Assembly (NCBI GenBank): GCA_035651755.1
Contig: DASRFA010000034.1
Coordinates: forward strand, 1-61,613
DNA length: 61,613 nt
Source: DASRFA01 sp035651755
GTDB taxonomy: Bacteria > Desulfobacterota > Binatia > UBA12015
Reading direction: 5' to 3'
The notes under the pieces are model-generated. The model saw only the letters and a list, made by a program, of their open reading frames with translations. It was not told the origin of the DNA and made no database searches. Made by a program: the position numbers and the translations under genes. Shown here piece by piece: positions 8,520 through 16,581 of the stretch; the stretch's first letter is position 1; every line of letters starts with the position of its first letter.

Positions 8520-9263
8520 TCAGACGAGGCCCGCGCCGAGGTTCACGACCAGCGCGAGAATCGCGACGTTGAAGAGGAACGACACGAGCCCATGCGCCAC
8601 GACCGCGCGCCGCAGGAGCTTGCTCGTCACCTGCACGTCCGACACCTGGAAGGTCATCCCGATCACGAACGAGAAGTAGACGAAGTCCCAGTAGTCGGGG
8701 CGGTCGTCGGACGGAAAGACGAGACCGCAGCCCTCGTCGCCTTCGCCGTAGTACTCGTGGGCGTAGTGGAGCGCGAAGATGACGTGGATGAGCGCCCACG
8801 ACAGGAGGATCGTCGCGACCGCGAGCGCGAAGGAGAGCGCCCGACCTTGGTCCTTCGGCACCCCGCCGAGCTCGGCGACGATCGCGCCGAGGCTCGCGAC
8901 CGCCGAGCCGACGGTGAGGACCAGGATCGCCATGCCGCCCTCGTCGTGGATCGCGGCCCGCTGGCGCACGAGCGCGAGCTCGAAGCGCGTGATCAGCGAC
9001 AGCGCGAGCACGAGGTAGACGAGGACGCCCGTGTCCCAGGCGACCAGCAGCCGCGTCGCGAGCCGGGTCTCCGGCCACAGGATCGTGTGGACCGCGAAGA
9101 TCGCGAAGCTGAGTGCGAGCGAGCCGAACAGGTGGCCGTGGTTGCGGATCTGCCGGACGGCCTTCGGGAAGCGCGGGACCGCCGCTGCTGCGGTGCCGCT
9201 CGGCCTCGCGGGCGCGCCCGAGGCGTCGGCTGCGGTGGGGCGACTGGGACTCGACCGCGACAT
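8520..9263 (-). CDS. DUF1345 family membrane protein
   Basis: 247 residues. A proline/alanine-rich cytoplasmic start is followed by about five hydrophobic segments. The signature YFSFVIGMTFQVSDVQVTS and a final SFLFNVAILALVVNLGAGLV are typical of DUF1345. The segment SDDRPDYWDFVYFSF resembles the pore-like loop seen in this family. Function is not established. It ends convergently with the ICMT-family gene (stop 8474) and lies downstream of the disintegrin-repeat gene, separated from it by the strong terminator at 9378-9420. Confidence 0.85.
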   Translation of the reverse strand: MSRSSPSRPTAADASGAPARPSGTAAAAVPRFPKAVRQIRNHGHLFGSLALSFAIFAVHTILWPETRLATRLLVAWDTGVLVYLVLALSLITRFELALVRQRAAIHDEGGMAILVLTVGSAVASLGAIVAELGGVPKDQGRALSFALAVATILLSWALIHVIFALHYAHEYYGEGDEGCGLVFPSDDRPDYWDFVYFSFVIGMTFQVSDVQVTSKLLRRAVVAHGLVSFLFNVAILALVVNLGAGLV

Positions 9264-9377
9264 CGCCGGATACGGGCGACGGTGACGACGCCGGCGCGGC
9301 AGGTCAAGCCGACGAAGAGGCGCTCAGGCGAGCCCGAGCGGCGTTCGTCGCCTGCCGCGCGCGGGCGGAGCGAGGCG

Positions 9378-9420
9378 GCCCGGCGCGCCGGAACCGCATC
9401 GCGGTTCCGGCGCGCCGGGC
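9378..9420 (-). terminator. Perfect 20-bp stem-loop terminator
   Basis: A perfect 20-bp stem (arms beginning GCCCGGCGCGCC) with a three-base ATC loop. It lies 26 bp beyond the stop of the minus-strand gene at 9446, so it likely ends that transcript and separates it from the DUF1345 gene. There is no T-tract, as is common in GC-rich genomes. Confidence 0.75.
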
Positions 9421-9445
9421 GAGAGCGCTCGTCGGTCGAGAGACC

Positions 9446-11785
9446 CTAGAGCCGCCGGGGACGGCAGGTGAGGGTCTTGAGCGACGGGTCGAAGCGGCAT
9501 GCCGCCAGGTCGAACGTCGACGCGCAGCACTGACCCGACTGGGCGCCGCTCGGCGGCTGCATGACCATCGACACCCGCAGCGGGAGCTGGTTCGGGGCGA
9601 CGAAGTAGCTGCCGTCCTTGCCCTTCACGCGGAAGCGCAGCGCGTGCGGCTGGTCGGGCCGGACGCTGACGGTGATCTTGTAGATGCCGAAGTTCAGCGA
9701 GTAGTCGGTGGTGCTGTAGAACCAGCCGCGCGGGTTGTGGCGCCAGCCGGTCCGGGTCGCCGGGTTGTACATGCCGGGAGCGATCAGTGCGTCGATGATC
9801 GCGACCTCGTTCGAGTCCTTCACGATGAAGCGGAGGCCGTTCATGACGAGGTCGATCTCCGGCTGGAGCGGCTGCACGCACGATCCCGAGAACGTGGTCT
9901 TCCGCTCGCCGATCGGCTTCGTGAGGTTGCCGATGTAGAGGCGCGGCGTTGCGATGAACGTCTGGGCGAGGTCGGTGCAGTCGTCGCACGCGTCGCCTTC
10001 ACCGTCGACGTCGCCGTCCTCCTGACCCGGGTTCGGGACGACGCCGCAGTTGTCGACCTCGTCACACACCGTGTCGGCGTCGATGTCCGGCTTCACGAGA
10101 TCGGGCGGGCAGGCGAAGTTCGTGCCGTCGCAGTACTCCTCGAGGTCGCACTCCTCGAACCCGCCGGTGCAGGTCGCACACGTCGGGCTGAGCCCACGGC
10201 AGAGCTTCGTCGTCGGCTCGGCCGCATCGGCCGGGCAGTCGTAGCCCGCCGGACCCGGCGTGCCGGTGCAGTTCTCGGTCGCGTCGCAGATGTCCGTCGA
10301 CGCGCGACAGACGGTGCTCGACGGCTGCGTTACGTCCGTCGGGCACGGCGCGCTCGAGCCCGTGCAGTTCTCGGCGACGTCGCAGACGCCGCCGGACCCA
10401 CGGCAGACCGTGCTCGAGGGTTCGAAGGCATCGGCCGGGCAGTTCACGCCCGAACCGTCGCAGTTCTCCGCGATGTCGCAGACGCCGGCCGAGCCGCGGC
10501 AGACCGTCGAGCTGGGCTCGACGGCATCGCTCGGGCAGGCCTTGTTCGTGCCGTCGCAGTTCTCGACGATGTCACACACGCCCGCCGACGGGCGGCAGAC
10601 CGTCGTCGACGGCTTCACCGCGTCGCTCGGGCAGTTGTAGCCGCCTGGACCGGAGACACCGGGGCAGTTCTCGGCCTGGTCGCACACGTCCGAGGCGGCG
10701 CGGCAGACCGTGCTCGCCGGCTGGGTCGCATCCGCCGGACAAGCGGCGCTCGAGCCGGTGCAGTTCTCGGCGATGTCGCAGACGCCGCCGGAGCCGCGAC
10801 ACACCGTGGACGACGGCTGGAAGGCGTCGGCGGGACACGCGCCCGCAGTGCCCGGGTTGGCGGGGCAGGTCTCCTGGACGTCGCAGATGCCCGCCGACGT
10901 GCGACACACTTGGCCCGCGGTGCGGAACTGGCACGTACTGGTGCAGCAGGAAGTCGCGGAGCCGTTGTTCGCGCCCGCGTCGCACTGCTCGCCGGTGCCG
11001 TTGATCACGCCGTCACCGCAGAAGGAGGTGAAGGCGACGGTCACGAAATGTCCGTCGCTCGACTGCGTCCTGCCCGGGCTGCCGGTGTATTCGCAGGCGC
11101 CGCAGCTCGACGTCGAGCCGTTCTGCTGCCCCTGACGGACGGCCGCCTCGCACGAGTTGCTCCGCACCGAGCCGTTCCAGGTGAACGTGAGCGCGTGGCT
11201 CTGCGCCACGCCGTTGCTGAGCCGCGGGCCGATGACGGCGAGCGGCGAGTTCGTCTGGTTGTAGCCGATCTGGTTGTTGCCGCCGCCGTTGCCGATGTCG
11301 CCCGGGCTGCCAGTGCTCAGCGTGCCGGACGCGAGGGCGATGTTGCTCGTCCCCGTGATGCCGCTCGTGTGAGCCTGGCCGTTGCAATTGAGGAGGTCGT
11401 CGTTGCGCTGCAGCATGCCGACCCGGTTGGAGGTGATGGTGAGCGAGTAGCTGCCTGGCGCGGTCGCGCTGAAGCTCAGGTTGTGGATGGTGTTGTTGCC
11501 GCTCGTGTCGCGCGTGGTGAAGGCGCCGACGTCGGCGTTGATGTTCCAGGCGTGACGGCTCTGGAACGTCGTGCCGTTGTTGACGAGGACGGACGTCGAG
11601 CTGCCGCAGAAGCCGTCCGAGTTGTTCGAGCCCTGGCATGCGGAGCCCGCGTTGCTCGACGTCGCGCCGGTGATCTGCGCGAGGGCGGGCGCCGCATCGA
11701 AGAAGCTCGCGAGCGCGACCCCGACGATGAAGGGCACCAGAGCTCTCAGGTTCGAGGGAATACGGGTCCAGGTCGAACGGATCAT
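9446..11785 (-). CDS. Large exported protein with disintegrin-like repeats and thrombospondin type 3 segment
   Basis: 779 residues from ATG 11785, preceded by GGGAGGG. Signal peptide ends near ALAQ. Residues ~45-250 form a Ser/Thr/Asn-rich beta domain. At ~256 a CGDGVINGTGEQCDAG unit appears, with CCTSTCQFRTAGQVCR just after. About eight ~34-residue repeats follow (~294-560) with the pattern VCRxSxGVCDxAENCxGSS, then CPxDAxxPSSTVCR. The last repeat reads ECDLEEYCDGTNFACPPD. Order and spacing closely follow the disintegrin domain of animal ADAM/snake-venom proteins. A calcium-binding TSP3-like stretch (DADTVCDEVDNCG, NPGQEDGDVDGEGDACD) and a ~170-residue C-terminal domain complete the protein. 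Likely a surface adhesin or scaffold; function unproven. Confidence 0.85.
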   Translation of the reverse strand: MIRSTWTRIPSNLRALVPFIVGVALASFFDAAPALAQITGATSSNAGSACQGSNNSDGFCGSSTSVLVNNGTTFQSRHAWNINADVGAFTTRDTSGNNTIHNLSFSATAPGSYSLTITSNRVGMLQRNDDLLNCNGQAHTSGITGTSNIALASGTLSTGSPGDIGNGGGNNQIGYNQTNSPLAVIGPRLSNGVAQSHALTFTWNGSVRSNSCEAAVRQGQQNGSTSSCGACEYTGSPGRTQSSDGHFVTVAFTSFCGDGVINGTGEQCDAGANNGSATSCCTSTCQFRTAGQVCRTSAGICDVQETCPANPGTAGACPADAFQPSSTVCRGSGGVCDIAENCTGSSAACPADATQPASTVCRAASDVCDQAENCPGVSGPGGYNCPSDAVKPSTTVCRPSAGVCDIVENCDGTNKACPSDAVEPSSTVCRGSAGVCDIAENCDGSGVNCPADAFEPSSTVCRGSGGVCDVAENCTGSSAPCPTDVTQPSSTVCRASTDICDATENCTGTPGPAGYDCPADAAEPTTKLCRGLSPTCATCTGGFEECDLEEYCDGTNFACPPDLVKPDIDADTVCDEVDNCGVVPNPGQEDGDVDGEGDACDDCTDLAQTFIATPRLYIGNLTKPIGERKTTFSGSCVQPLQPEIDLVMNGLRFIVKDSNEVAIIDALIAPGMYNPATRTGWRHNPRGWFYSTTDYSLNFGIYKITVSVRPDQPHALRFRVKGKDGSYFVAPNQLPLRVSMVMQPPSGAQSGQCCASTFDLAACRFDPSLKTLTCRPRRL
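10100..10910 (-). repeat. Tandem array of about eight ~100-bp cysteine-repeat units
   Basis: Within the 9446-11785 gene. Each unit encodes 32-36 residues with six cysteines in nearly constant positions. Units differ from each other at many third positions and at some residues, so the array is old enough to have diverged. Two units carry a longer GPGGYN/GPAGYD insertion. Confidence 0.8.
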
Positions 11786-12102
11786 GGTCCCTCCCATCGG
11801 GCCGCAATCCAGGCTTTGCGGGTTCAGGGTTCTACGGGTTCGTGCCTTTTGCTTGAACGCGTCGGAGGCCCTCCGTACATCGTTCGTTCACGCGTGGTCA
11901 AGGCGTAATGAGCTTCGCAGAGCGGTCGCTGCGGCGCCCGGCATCCGACGAGGTGCGTCACGAAAGCGCCGTTCGCGAACTCCTCGACCCGATGATCGCC
12001 GGGCCGGAGGGCTCCGTTCGATCGCGCGCGCGATCGGAAAGCGCGACGCCATCACGCCGCCGCCGTCCTCGATGTGGCCGCGGCCGCGGTCGATTGCCGC
12101 CG
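11786..12102. other. Divergent promoter region ahead of the halogenase-like operon
   Basis: 317 bp between the minus-strand repeat protein and the plus-strand operon starting at 12103. It must carry both promoters. The open frame running from ATG 11908 into the operon's first gene lacks a Shine-Dalgarno and conserved sequence, so I treat it as non-coding. No palindrome stands out. Confidence 0.5.
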
Positions 12103-13416
12103 ATGGAACGGTCTGTGAAGAGACGGGTCGTGCGAGCACCGGCGGCCGCGAGCCACGATTTCGACGTCGCCGTGGTCGGCGGCGGGCCCGCCGGCGCCGC
12201 GACCGCGGGGCGCCTCGCGCAGCGCGGCCGGCGCGTCGTGGTCCTCGAGCGCGAGCCCTTTCCGCGCTTCCACATCGGGGAATCCCAGCTTCCGTGGAGC
12301 GACGAGGTGTTCCGCGCGCTCGGCGTCGACCGCGCGGTCGCAGCGGCGGGATTCGTCGAGAAGTGGGGGGCGAGCTTCACGAGCGCCGACGGCGCCGTCG
12401 AGCAGTACGCCGACTTCGCGGAGGCCGCCGAGACGCCGCGCCCGCAGACCTGGCAGGTCACGCGCTCGGAGCTCGATCGCATCCTGCTCGAGCACGCCCG
12501 CGGCGCCGGCGCGCACGTGATCGAGGGCGCCGAGGCGCGCGATGCCTCGTTCACGCGCGATCATGCCGAGCTCCGATTCGGGATCGGACCGACGTCCGAG
12601 GTCGCGCGCGTGGCGGCGATCGTCGACGCGTCCGGCCGGACGGGCTTTCTCGCGCGGCGCCTCGTCGAGCGCCGGTACGACCAGCATCTGCGGAACGTCG
12701 CCGTGCACGCCTGGTACGAGGGCGTGCCTCGTCGGGCGGGGCGCCGCGCCGGCGACATCCGCATGGTGACGCGCCCCGATCGCGGGTGGTTCTGGTTCAT
12801 CCCGGTGTCGGAGACGGTGACCAGCGTCGGGCTGGTCGTGCCGAAGGACGTGCACGCGGGACGGCGGAGCGCTCCGCTCGCGGACGCGCTCGACCGCTAC
12901 GTCGCGGAGACGCCCGCCGCCGCCGCTCTCCTCTCCGCCGCGCGCCGCGTGTCCGAGGTGCGGTTCGACGCCGACTACTCCTACGAGTCGAGCCGCTACG
13001 CGGGCGATCGCTGGCTCGTCGTGGGCGACGCGGGCGCGTTCCTCGACCCGATCTTCTCGACCGGCGTGCTGCTCGCGCTGCAGGCCGGGATCGACGCGGC
13101 CGACGCGCTCGACGCCGCGATCGCCGCCGGCGACCTCTCGCGAGCGCGCTTCCGCGCGTACGAGCAGGCCGTCGCGGCGCGCTACCGCTGGTTCCGGCGC
13201 TTCGCGACCGGCTTCTACGATCCGGCCTTCCGCGAAGTGTTCTTCCGGAAGGACGCGTCCCCCGCGATCCGAGCCGCGGTCGTCTCGGTGCTCGCGGGCA
13301 ACTGGCGGCCGAGCCTCGCGACGCGGATCCGGATCGCGCTCTTCTTCGCGGCGGTCGCCGTGCAGCGGCGCTTCGCTCTCGCGCCCCGCCTTGCTCCCCG
13401 CACGGCCAACGCGTAG
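12103..13416 (+). CDS. FAD-dependent oxidoreductase, flavin-dependent halogenase family
   Basis: 437 residues from ATG 12103. Dinucleotide fold GGGPAG (residues 26-31), FHIGES block (56-61), GWFWFIP (228-234) and GDAGAFLDPIFSTG (308-321). The GWxWxIP motif is the signature of flavin-dependent halogenases, and Lys87 in EKWGAS sits where the hypohalous-acid lysine of the PltA/CmlS-type enzymes lies. Such enzymes use FADH2, O2 and chloride or bromide to halogenate aromatic or carrier-bound substrates; a separate flavin reductase would be needed and is not seen nearby. Related geranylgeranyl-reductase-like enzymes share FHIGES but usually lack GWxWxIP. First gene of a six-gene operon ending at 18906. 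Confidence 0.75.
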   Translation: MERSVKRRVVRAPAAASHDFDVAVVGGGPAGAATAGRLAQRGRRVVVLEREPFPRFHIGESQLPWSDEVFRALGVDRAVAAAGFVEKWGASFTSADGAVEQYADFAEAAETPRPQTWQVTRSELDRILLEHARGAGAHVIEGAEARDASFTRDHAELRFGIGPTSEVARVAAIVDASGRTGFLARRLVERRYDQHLRNVAVHAWYEGVPRRAGRRAGDIRMVTRPDRGWFWFIPVSETVTSVGLVVPKDVHAGRRSAPLADALDRYVAETPAAAALLSAARRVSEVRFDADYSYESSRYAGDRWLVVGDAGAFLDPIFSTGVLLALQAGIDAADALDAAIAAGDLSRARFRAYEQAVAARYRWFRRFATGFYDPAFREVFFRKDASPAIRAAVVSVLAGNWRPSLATRIRIALFFAAVAVQRRFALAPRLAPRTANA

Positions 13417-13448
13417 ACCGCCGCCGGGATCTCGACCCGGAGGGCGAG

Positions 13449-14576
13449 GTGCGTTTGCGAGGCGGCAACCCTGCGATCGTCGTCTATCTCGATCGTGAGG
13501 CTCCGGCGCATGCCGGCGGTCGCGAGCGCTATCGGTCGCCCCGCCTGACGATCGAATCGCGCCCGCTTCCCGCGCGCCCCGCGCCGGGAGACCTTCGCGT
13601 CCGGATGCTGCTTGCCGGCGTCTGCGGCACGGACATGCACCTCGTCCGCGCGGATCCGCGGACCGGGTACATCGTCGGCTCCGTGCCGCTCGACGTCGGC
13701 ACGGCGGGTCGCGTGCTCGGCCACGAGGGCGTCGGCCAGATCTGCGACGTCGGCGAAGGCGTCGACCGCTTCGCCGTCGGCGACGTCGTCACGTTCGAGT
13801 CGATCCTCACCTGCCGAGAATGCGTCCCGTGCCGGCGCGGGCTCTTCAATCAGTGCCGTCGCGGCCGACTCGTCGGGACCGAGGTCGACGGCCTTTTTCG
13901 CGAGGTGGTCGACGTGCCGGCGTGTGTCGCGCACGACGTCTCCGACCTCGCGAGGACGCCCGAAGGGCTGCGCGCGGCCGCGTGCATCGAGCCCGCCGCG
14001 TGCGCGCACGTCGCGATCGCGCGGCTCCGAGTGCGTCCCGGCGAGCGCGTCGTCGTGTTCGGCGCGGGACCGATCGGCGTCTATGCCGCGATGCTCTGCC
14101 GCGAGGCGTTCGGAGCGTCGGTCGAGGTCGTCGAGCCGATCGCCGGGCGCCGGCAGGTGGTGGCGCGCTTCTGCGATCGCTCTCTCGACGTCGAGCCGTT
14201 CTTCGCGGAGGCGGACGCCGAGCCGTTCGACGTCGCGGTCGAGACGTCGGGCGTGCTCGAGAACGTCGACCGCGTGCTGGGCCGCCTCGGACCCGGGTCG
14301 CGCGTCGGCCTCCTTGCGCGCAGCGGGCAGCCGTTGCACGTCGCAGCCGTCGATCACCTGATCACGCAGGGAGTCTCGATCGTCGGGTCCCGCGGCCACC
14401 TCGGCGGCGGGTTCGACGACGTGCTCCGGCTGTACCGCGCCGGGCGACTGCCGCTTCACGAGAGCGTCACCGGCGTCGTCGAGGGGCTCGACGGATTGCA
14501 CCGGGAGATCCTCTCACGCGAGCCGATCGAGGAACGGCACTCGAAGGTGCTCGCTCGACTCGGCGAAGCCGCTTGA
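13449..14576 (+). CDS. Zinc-dependent alcohol/sugar dehydrogenase (MDR family)
   Basis: 375 residues from GTG 13449, which follows GGAGGG at ideal spacing; this decides the start. Catalytic-zinc ligands Cys59 and GHEGVG (91-96), structural-zinc cysteines 122/125/128/136 (CRECVPC ... C) and a GAGPIG nucleotide-binding loop (205-210) make it a complete medium-chain dehydrogenase of the threonine/polyol/glucose dehydrogenase type. It probably oxidises a secondary alcohol of a sugar, cyclitol or metabolite with NAD(P). It sits 32 bp after the halogenase-like gene and its stop codon overlaps the next start (TTGA), so it belongs to the operon. Confidence 0.9.
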   Translation: MRLRGGNPAIVVYLDREAPAHAGGRERYRSPRLTIESRPLPARPAPGDLRVRMLLAGVCGTDMHLVRADPRTGYIVGSVPLDVGTAGRVLGHEGVGQICDVGEGVDRFAVGDVVTFESILTCRECVPCRRGLFNQCRRGRLVGTEVDGLFREVVDVPACVAHDVSDLARTPEGLRAAACIEPAACAHVAIARLRVRPGERVVVFGAGPIGVYAAMLCREAFGASVEVVEPIAGRRQVVARFCDRSLDVEPFFAEADAEPFDVAVETSGVLENVDRVLGRLGPGSRVGLLARSGQPLHVAAVDHLITQGVSIVGSRGHLGGGFDDVLRLYRAGRLPLHESVTGVVEGLDGLHREILSREPIEERHSKVLARLGEAA

Positions 14577-15715
14577 CGGGCGCGGGCTCGGCGATCGACC
14601 GCGCGCGCCCGGCGGCGGCTCTGCCCGAAGCGCGGCGGAAGCTCGGTTTCGGTCCGATCGTGATCGAGCTTCGCTCGGACGACGCCGCCGCGGCGGAGTG
14701 GCTCGCGGAATTCCTCGGCCCGTGGTTCGGGCCGGCGGCGGGCGACGCCGATTGGCACGCCACGCTCTCGACGGCGCGCGCGGCATTCCGGGCGCTCGTG
14801 GAGCGTCGTCCGCGTGATGCGGCGCTGCGACCGTGCTTCGCGCTCGACCAGCAGGTGATCTCGCTGCCCGCGTGGCCGGAGCGCGGGGGCGTCGCGGTGG
14901 CCGACCTCGAGCGCTCCTGCTGCCTCGTCGTCGAGCCGGGGCGCGTCGCGCTCCACGGCGATCCCGACACGCGGCGATGGCGGTTCACGCTCCAGTGGGT
15001 CTTCCACGAGCTCTCGGCGACGCGCCTCCGTCGCACGGCGCTCGACCTGCACGCCGCGGCGGTCGCGACCGGCGGCCGCGCGATCGCGATCGTCGGTCCG
15101 AAGGGCGCCGGCAAGACGACGCTCTCCTTCCATCTCCTGCGGTCGGGTCGATGCCGCTGGATCGCGAACGACCGGGCGTTCGCGGAGCCGAGCGCGCGCG
15201 GGATCGAGCTCCGCGGGATGCCGACGCCCGTCAAGATCCTCGCGCCGACCCTGGAGCGCTTTCCCGAGCTCGGCCGCGGCCTCCGGCCGTTCGATCGCCC
15301 GTATCTCGACGCGCTCGCGGAGGTGCTCGCGGAGGACTCGACGTCCGTCATTGCGCCGCCGCGCGAGCTCGCGCTCAGTCCGGCGCAGGTGGCGCACCAG
15401 CTCCACGTCGACCGGCTCGCGGCGGCGCCTCTCGCCGCGATCGTGTTCCCGGAGATCCGCTCGGACGTCGACGCCTTTGCGATCGAGCCGCTCGATCCGA
15501 AGCAGGTCGCCTCGCGGCTGTGGGCGAACCTCTACGGCAAGCCGTCGGGCCGGAGCGAGCCGACGGTGTTCGAGGACCTCGCAGGCGGCCTGCATCCGCC
15601 GCGACGACGGCTCGCGGACGAAGCTGCCCGCTCGGCGCCCGGCTATCGCGTCGTCCTCGGCCGGAACGCCCGCTCCGAGCTCGCGACGCGGCTTCTCGAC
15701 CTGGTGGAGCGGTGA
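14573..15715 (+). CDS. HPr kinase-like P-loop protein
   Basis: 380 residues starting at TTG 14573, overlapping the preceding stop in TTGA. An N-terminal domain (residues ~20-150) is followed by DLHAAAVATGGRAIAIVGPK, with Walker A GPKGAGKTT at 175-183 and WIANDRAF further on. This is the arrangement of HprK-like kinases that are not involved in sugar control but occur in biosynthetic and polysaccharide loci; some phosphorylate peptide or small-molecule products. Its partners here are an APH-fold kinase, a glycosyltransferase and a nucleotidyltransferase. Phosphorylation of a pathway intermediate is inferred. Confidence 0.8.
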   Translation: MTGAGSAIDRARPAAALPEARRKLGFGPIVIELRSDDAAAAEWLAEFLGPWFGPAAGDADWHATLSTARAAFRALVERRPRDAALRPCFALDQQVISLPAWPERGGVAVADLERSCCLVVEPGRVALHGDPDTRRWRFTLQWVFHELSATRLRRTALDLHAAAVATGGRAIAIVGPKGAGKTTLSFHLLRSGRCRWIANDRAFAEPSARGIELRGMPTPVKILAPTLERFPELGRGLRPFDRPYLDALAEVLAEDSTSVIAPPRELALSPAQVAHQLHVDRLAAAPLAAIVFPEIRSDVDAFAIEPLDPKQVASRLWANLYGKPSGRSEPTVFEDLAGGLHPPRRRLADEAARSAPGYRVVLGRNARSELATRLLDLVER

Positions 15716-16581
15716 CGATCCCGGGCCCGCCCGAGGTCGCGTGCGAGATCGCGGCGGCGCTCGATCGAAGCGGCCTCCGCTGCCGTCGCGTGCAGCTCGT
15801 CTCGCCGCTCGGAGAGAGAAAGGGAATCCGCTTCGCCTACCGCGTCGATACCGAGGACGGTCGCACCGTCAAGCTGCGCCACTTCGGGGCCGCCGAGCCG
15901 GCGCGCGAGCACGTCGCGCTCCGCGCCGAGCTCGACGAGGCGTTCGCTCCCGTCCTCGGGCGCGACGGCGCGGTCGTGTTCGAGGCGTGGGTCGCCGGCG
16001 TCCCGCTGGACGACGCCGATCCCGAGGAGCGGGCGGGGGAGGCCGGGGCGCTGCTCGGTCGTCTGCACGCGACGCCGATGCGTGCGAGCCTCGGAACGAC
16101 GTGCGACACGCGGCGATGGAGGTCGGCCGCGCACTCCGACCTCGAGATCCTGCGCCGGGCGGGCACCCTCTCGGCCGCGGAAGCCGCCGCTCTCGGCGCC
16201 GCGCTCGCGGCGCTCGATCCCGAGGCGGCGCGGGTCGCGCTGATCCACAAGGACTTCTGCGCCGAGAACATGCTGGTCGACGGCGGCGGTCGCCTGCGCC
16301 TCATCGACAACGAGCAGCTCGAGGTCGGGCCCGCCGGCTTCGACCTCGGCCGGACGTTCCATCGCTGGCCGATGTCGCGCGCCGCCTGGACGCGATTCAT
16401 CGCGGGCTACCGCGCGTGCGCGCCCGCGGATCCCGGAGCGACCGGCTTCTGGCGGATCGTCGCGGCGCTCGTCGGCGCCCGCGTCTTCCTGCAGCGCATC
16501 CCCGAGCGGCTCGATGCGTCGCTCGAGCTCCTGCGCCGCCTCGCCGCCGGTCGCGATCTCGAGCACGCCGACGCGAGGTGA
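15712..16581 (+). CDS. Aminoglycoside phosphotransferase-fold kinase
   Basis: 289 residues, GTG start at 15712 overlapping the HprK-like stop (GTGA). Nucleotide-binding lobe up to ~residue 100; catalytic loop HKDFCAEN at 179-186 with Asp181 and Asn186; metal-binding LIDNE at ~197-201 in place of the usual IDWE/IDFE. All core residues of the APH/choline-kinase fold are present. Substrate may be a hydroxyl on a sugar, aminocyclitol or the pathway product. It might serve biosynthesis or self-protection. Embedded between genes of the same operon, so a stand-alone resistance gene is unlikely. Confidence 0.8.
   Translation: MTIPGPPEVACEIAAALDRSGLRCRRVQLVSPLGERKGIRFAYRVDTEDGRTVKLRHFGAAEPAREHVALRAELDEAFAPVLGRDGAVVFEAWVAGVPLDDADPEERAGEAGALLGRLHATPMRASLGTTCDTRRWRSAAHSDLEILRRAGTLSAAEAAALGAALAALDPEAARVALIHKDFCAENMLVDGGGRLRLIDNEQLEVGPAGFDLGRTFHRWPMSRAAWTRFIAGYRACAPADPGATGFWRIVAALVGARVFLQRIPERLDASLELLRRLAAGRDLEHADAR

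Noticed and set aside
10100..10910. Repeat array resembling a CRISPR in spacing
   Set aside because: The units are coding, in frame, diverged and contiguous without spacers; they encode cysteine repeats.
11908..12102. Possible N-terminal extension of the halogenase-like gene
   Set aside because: No Shine-Dalgarno and no conserved sequence before the dinucleotide fold; ATG 12103 fits the family start.
15712..16581. APH-fold gene as an acquired aminoglycoside resistance gene
   Set aside because: It is embedded by overlaps in an operon, with the same codon style as its neighbours and no mobile element; a pathway kinase is more likely.
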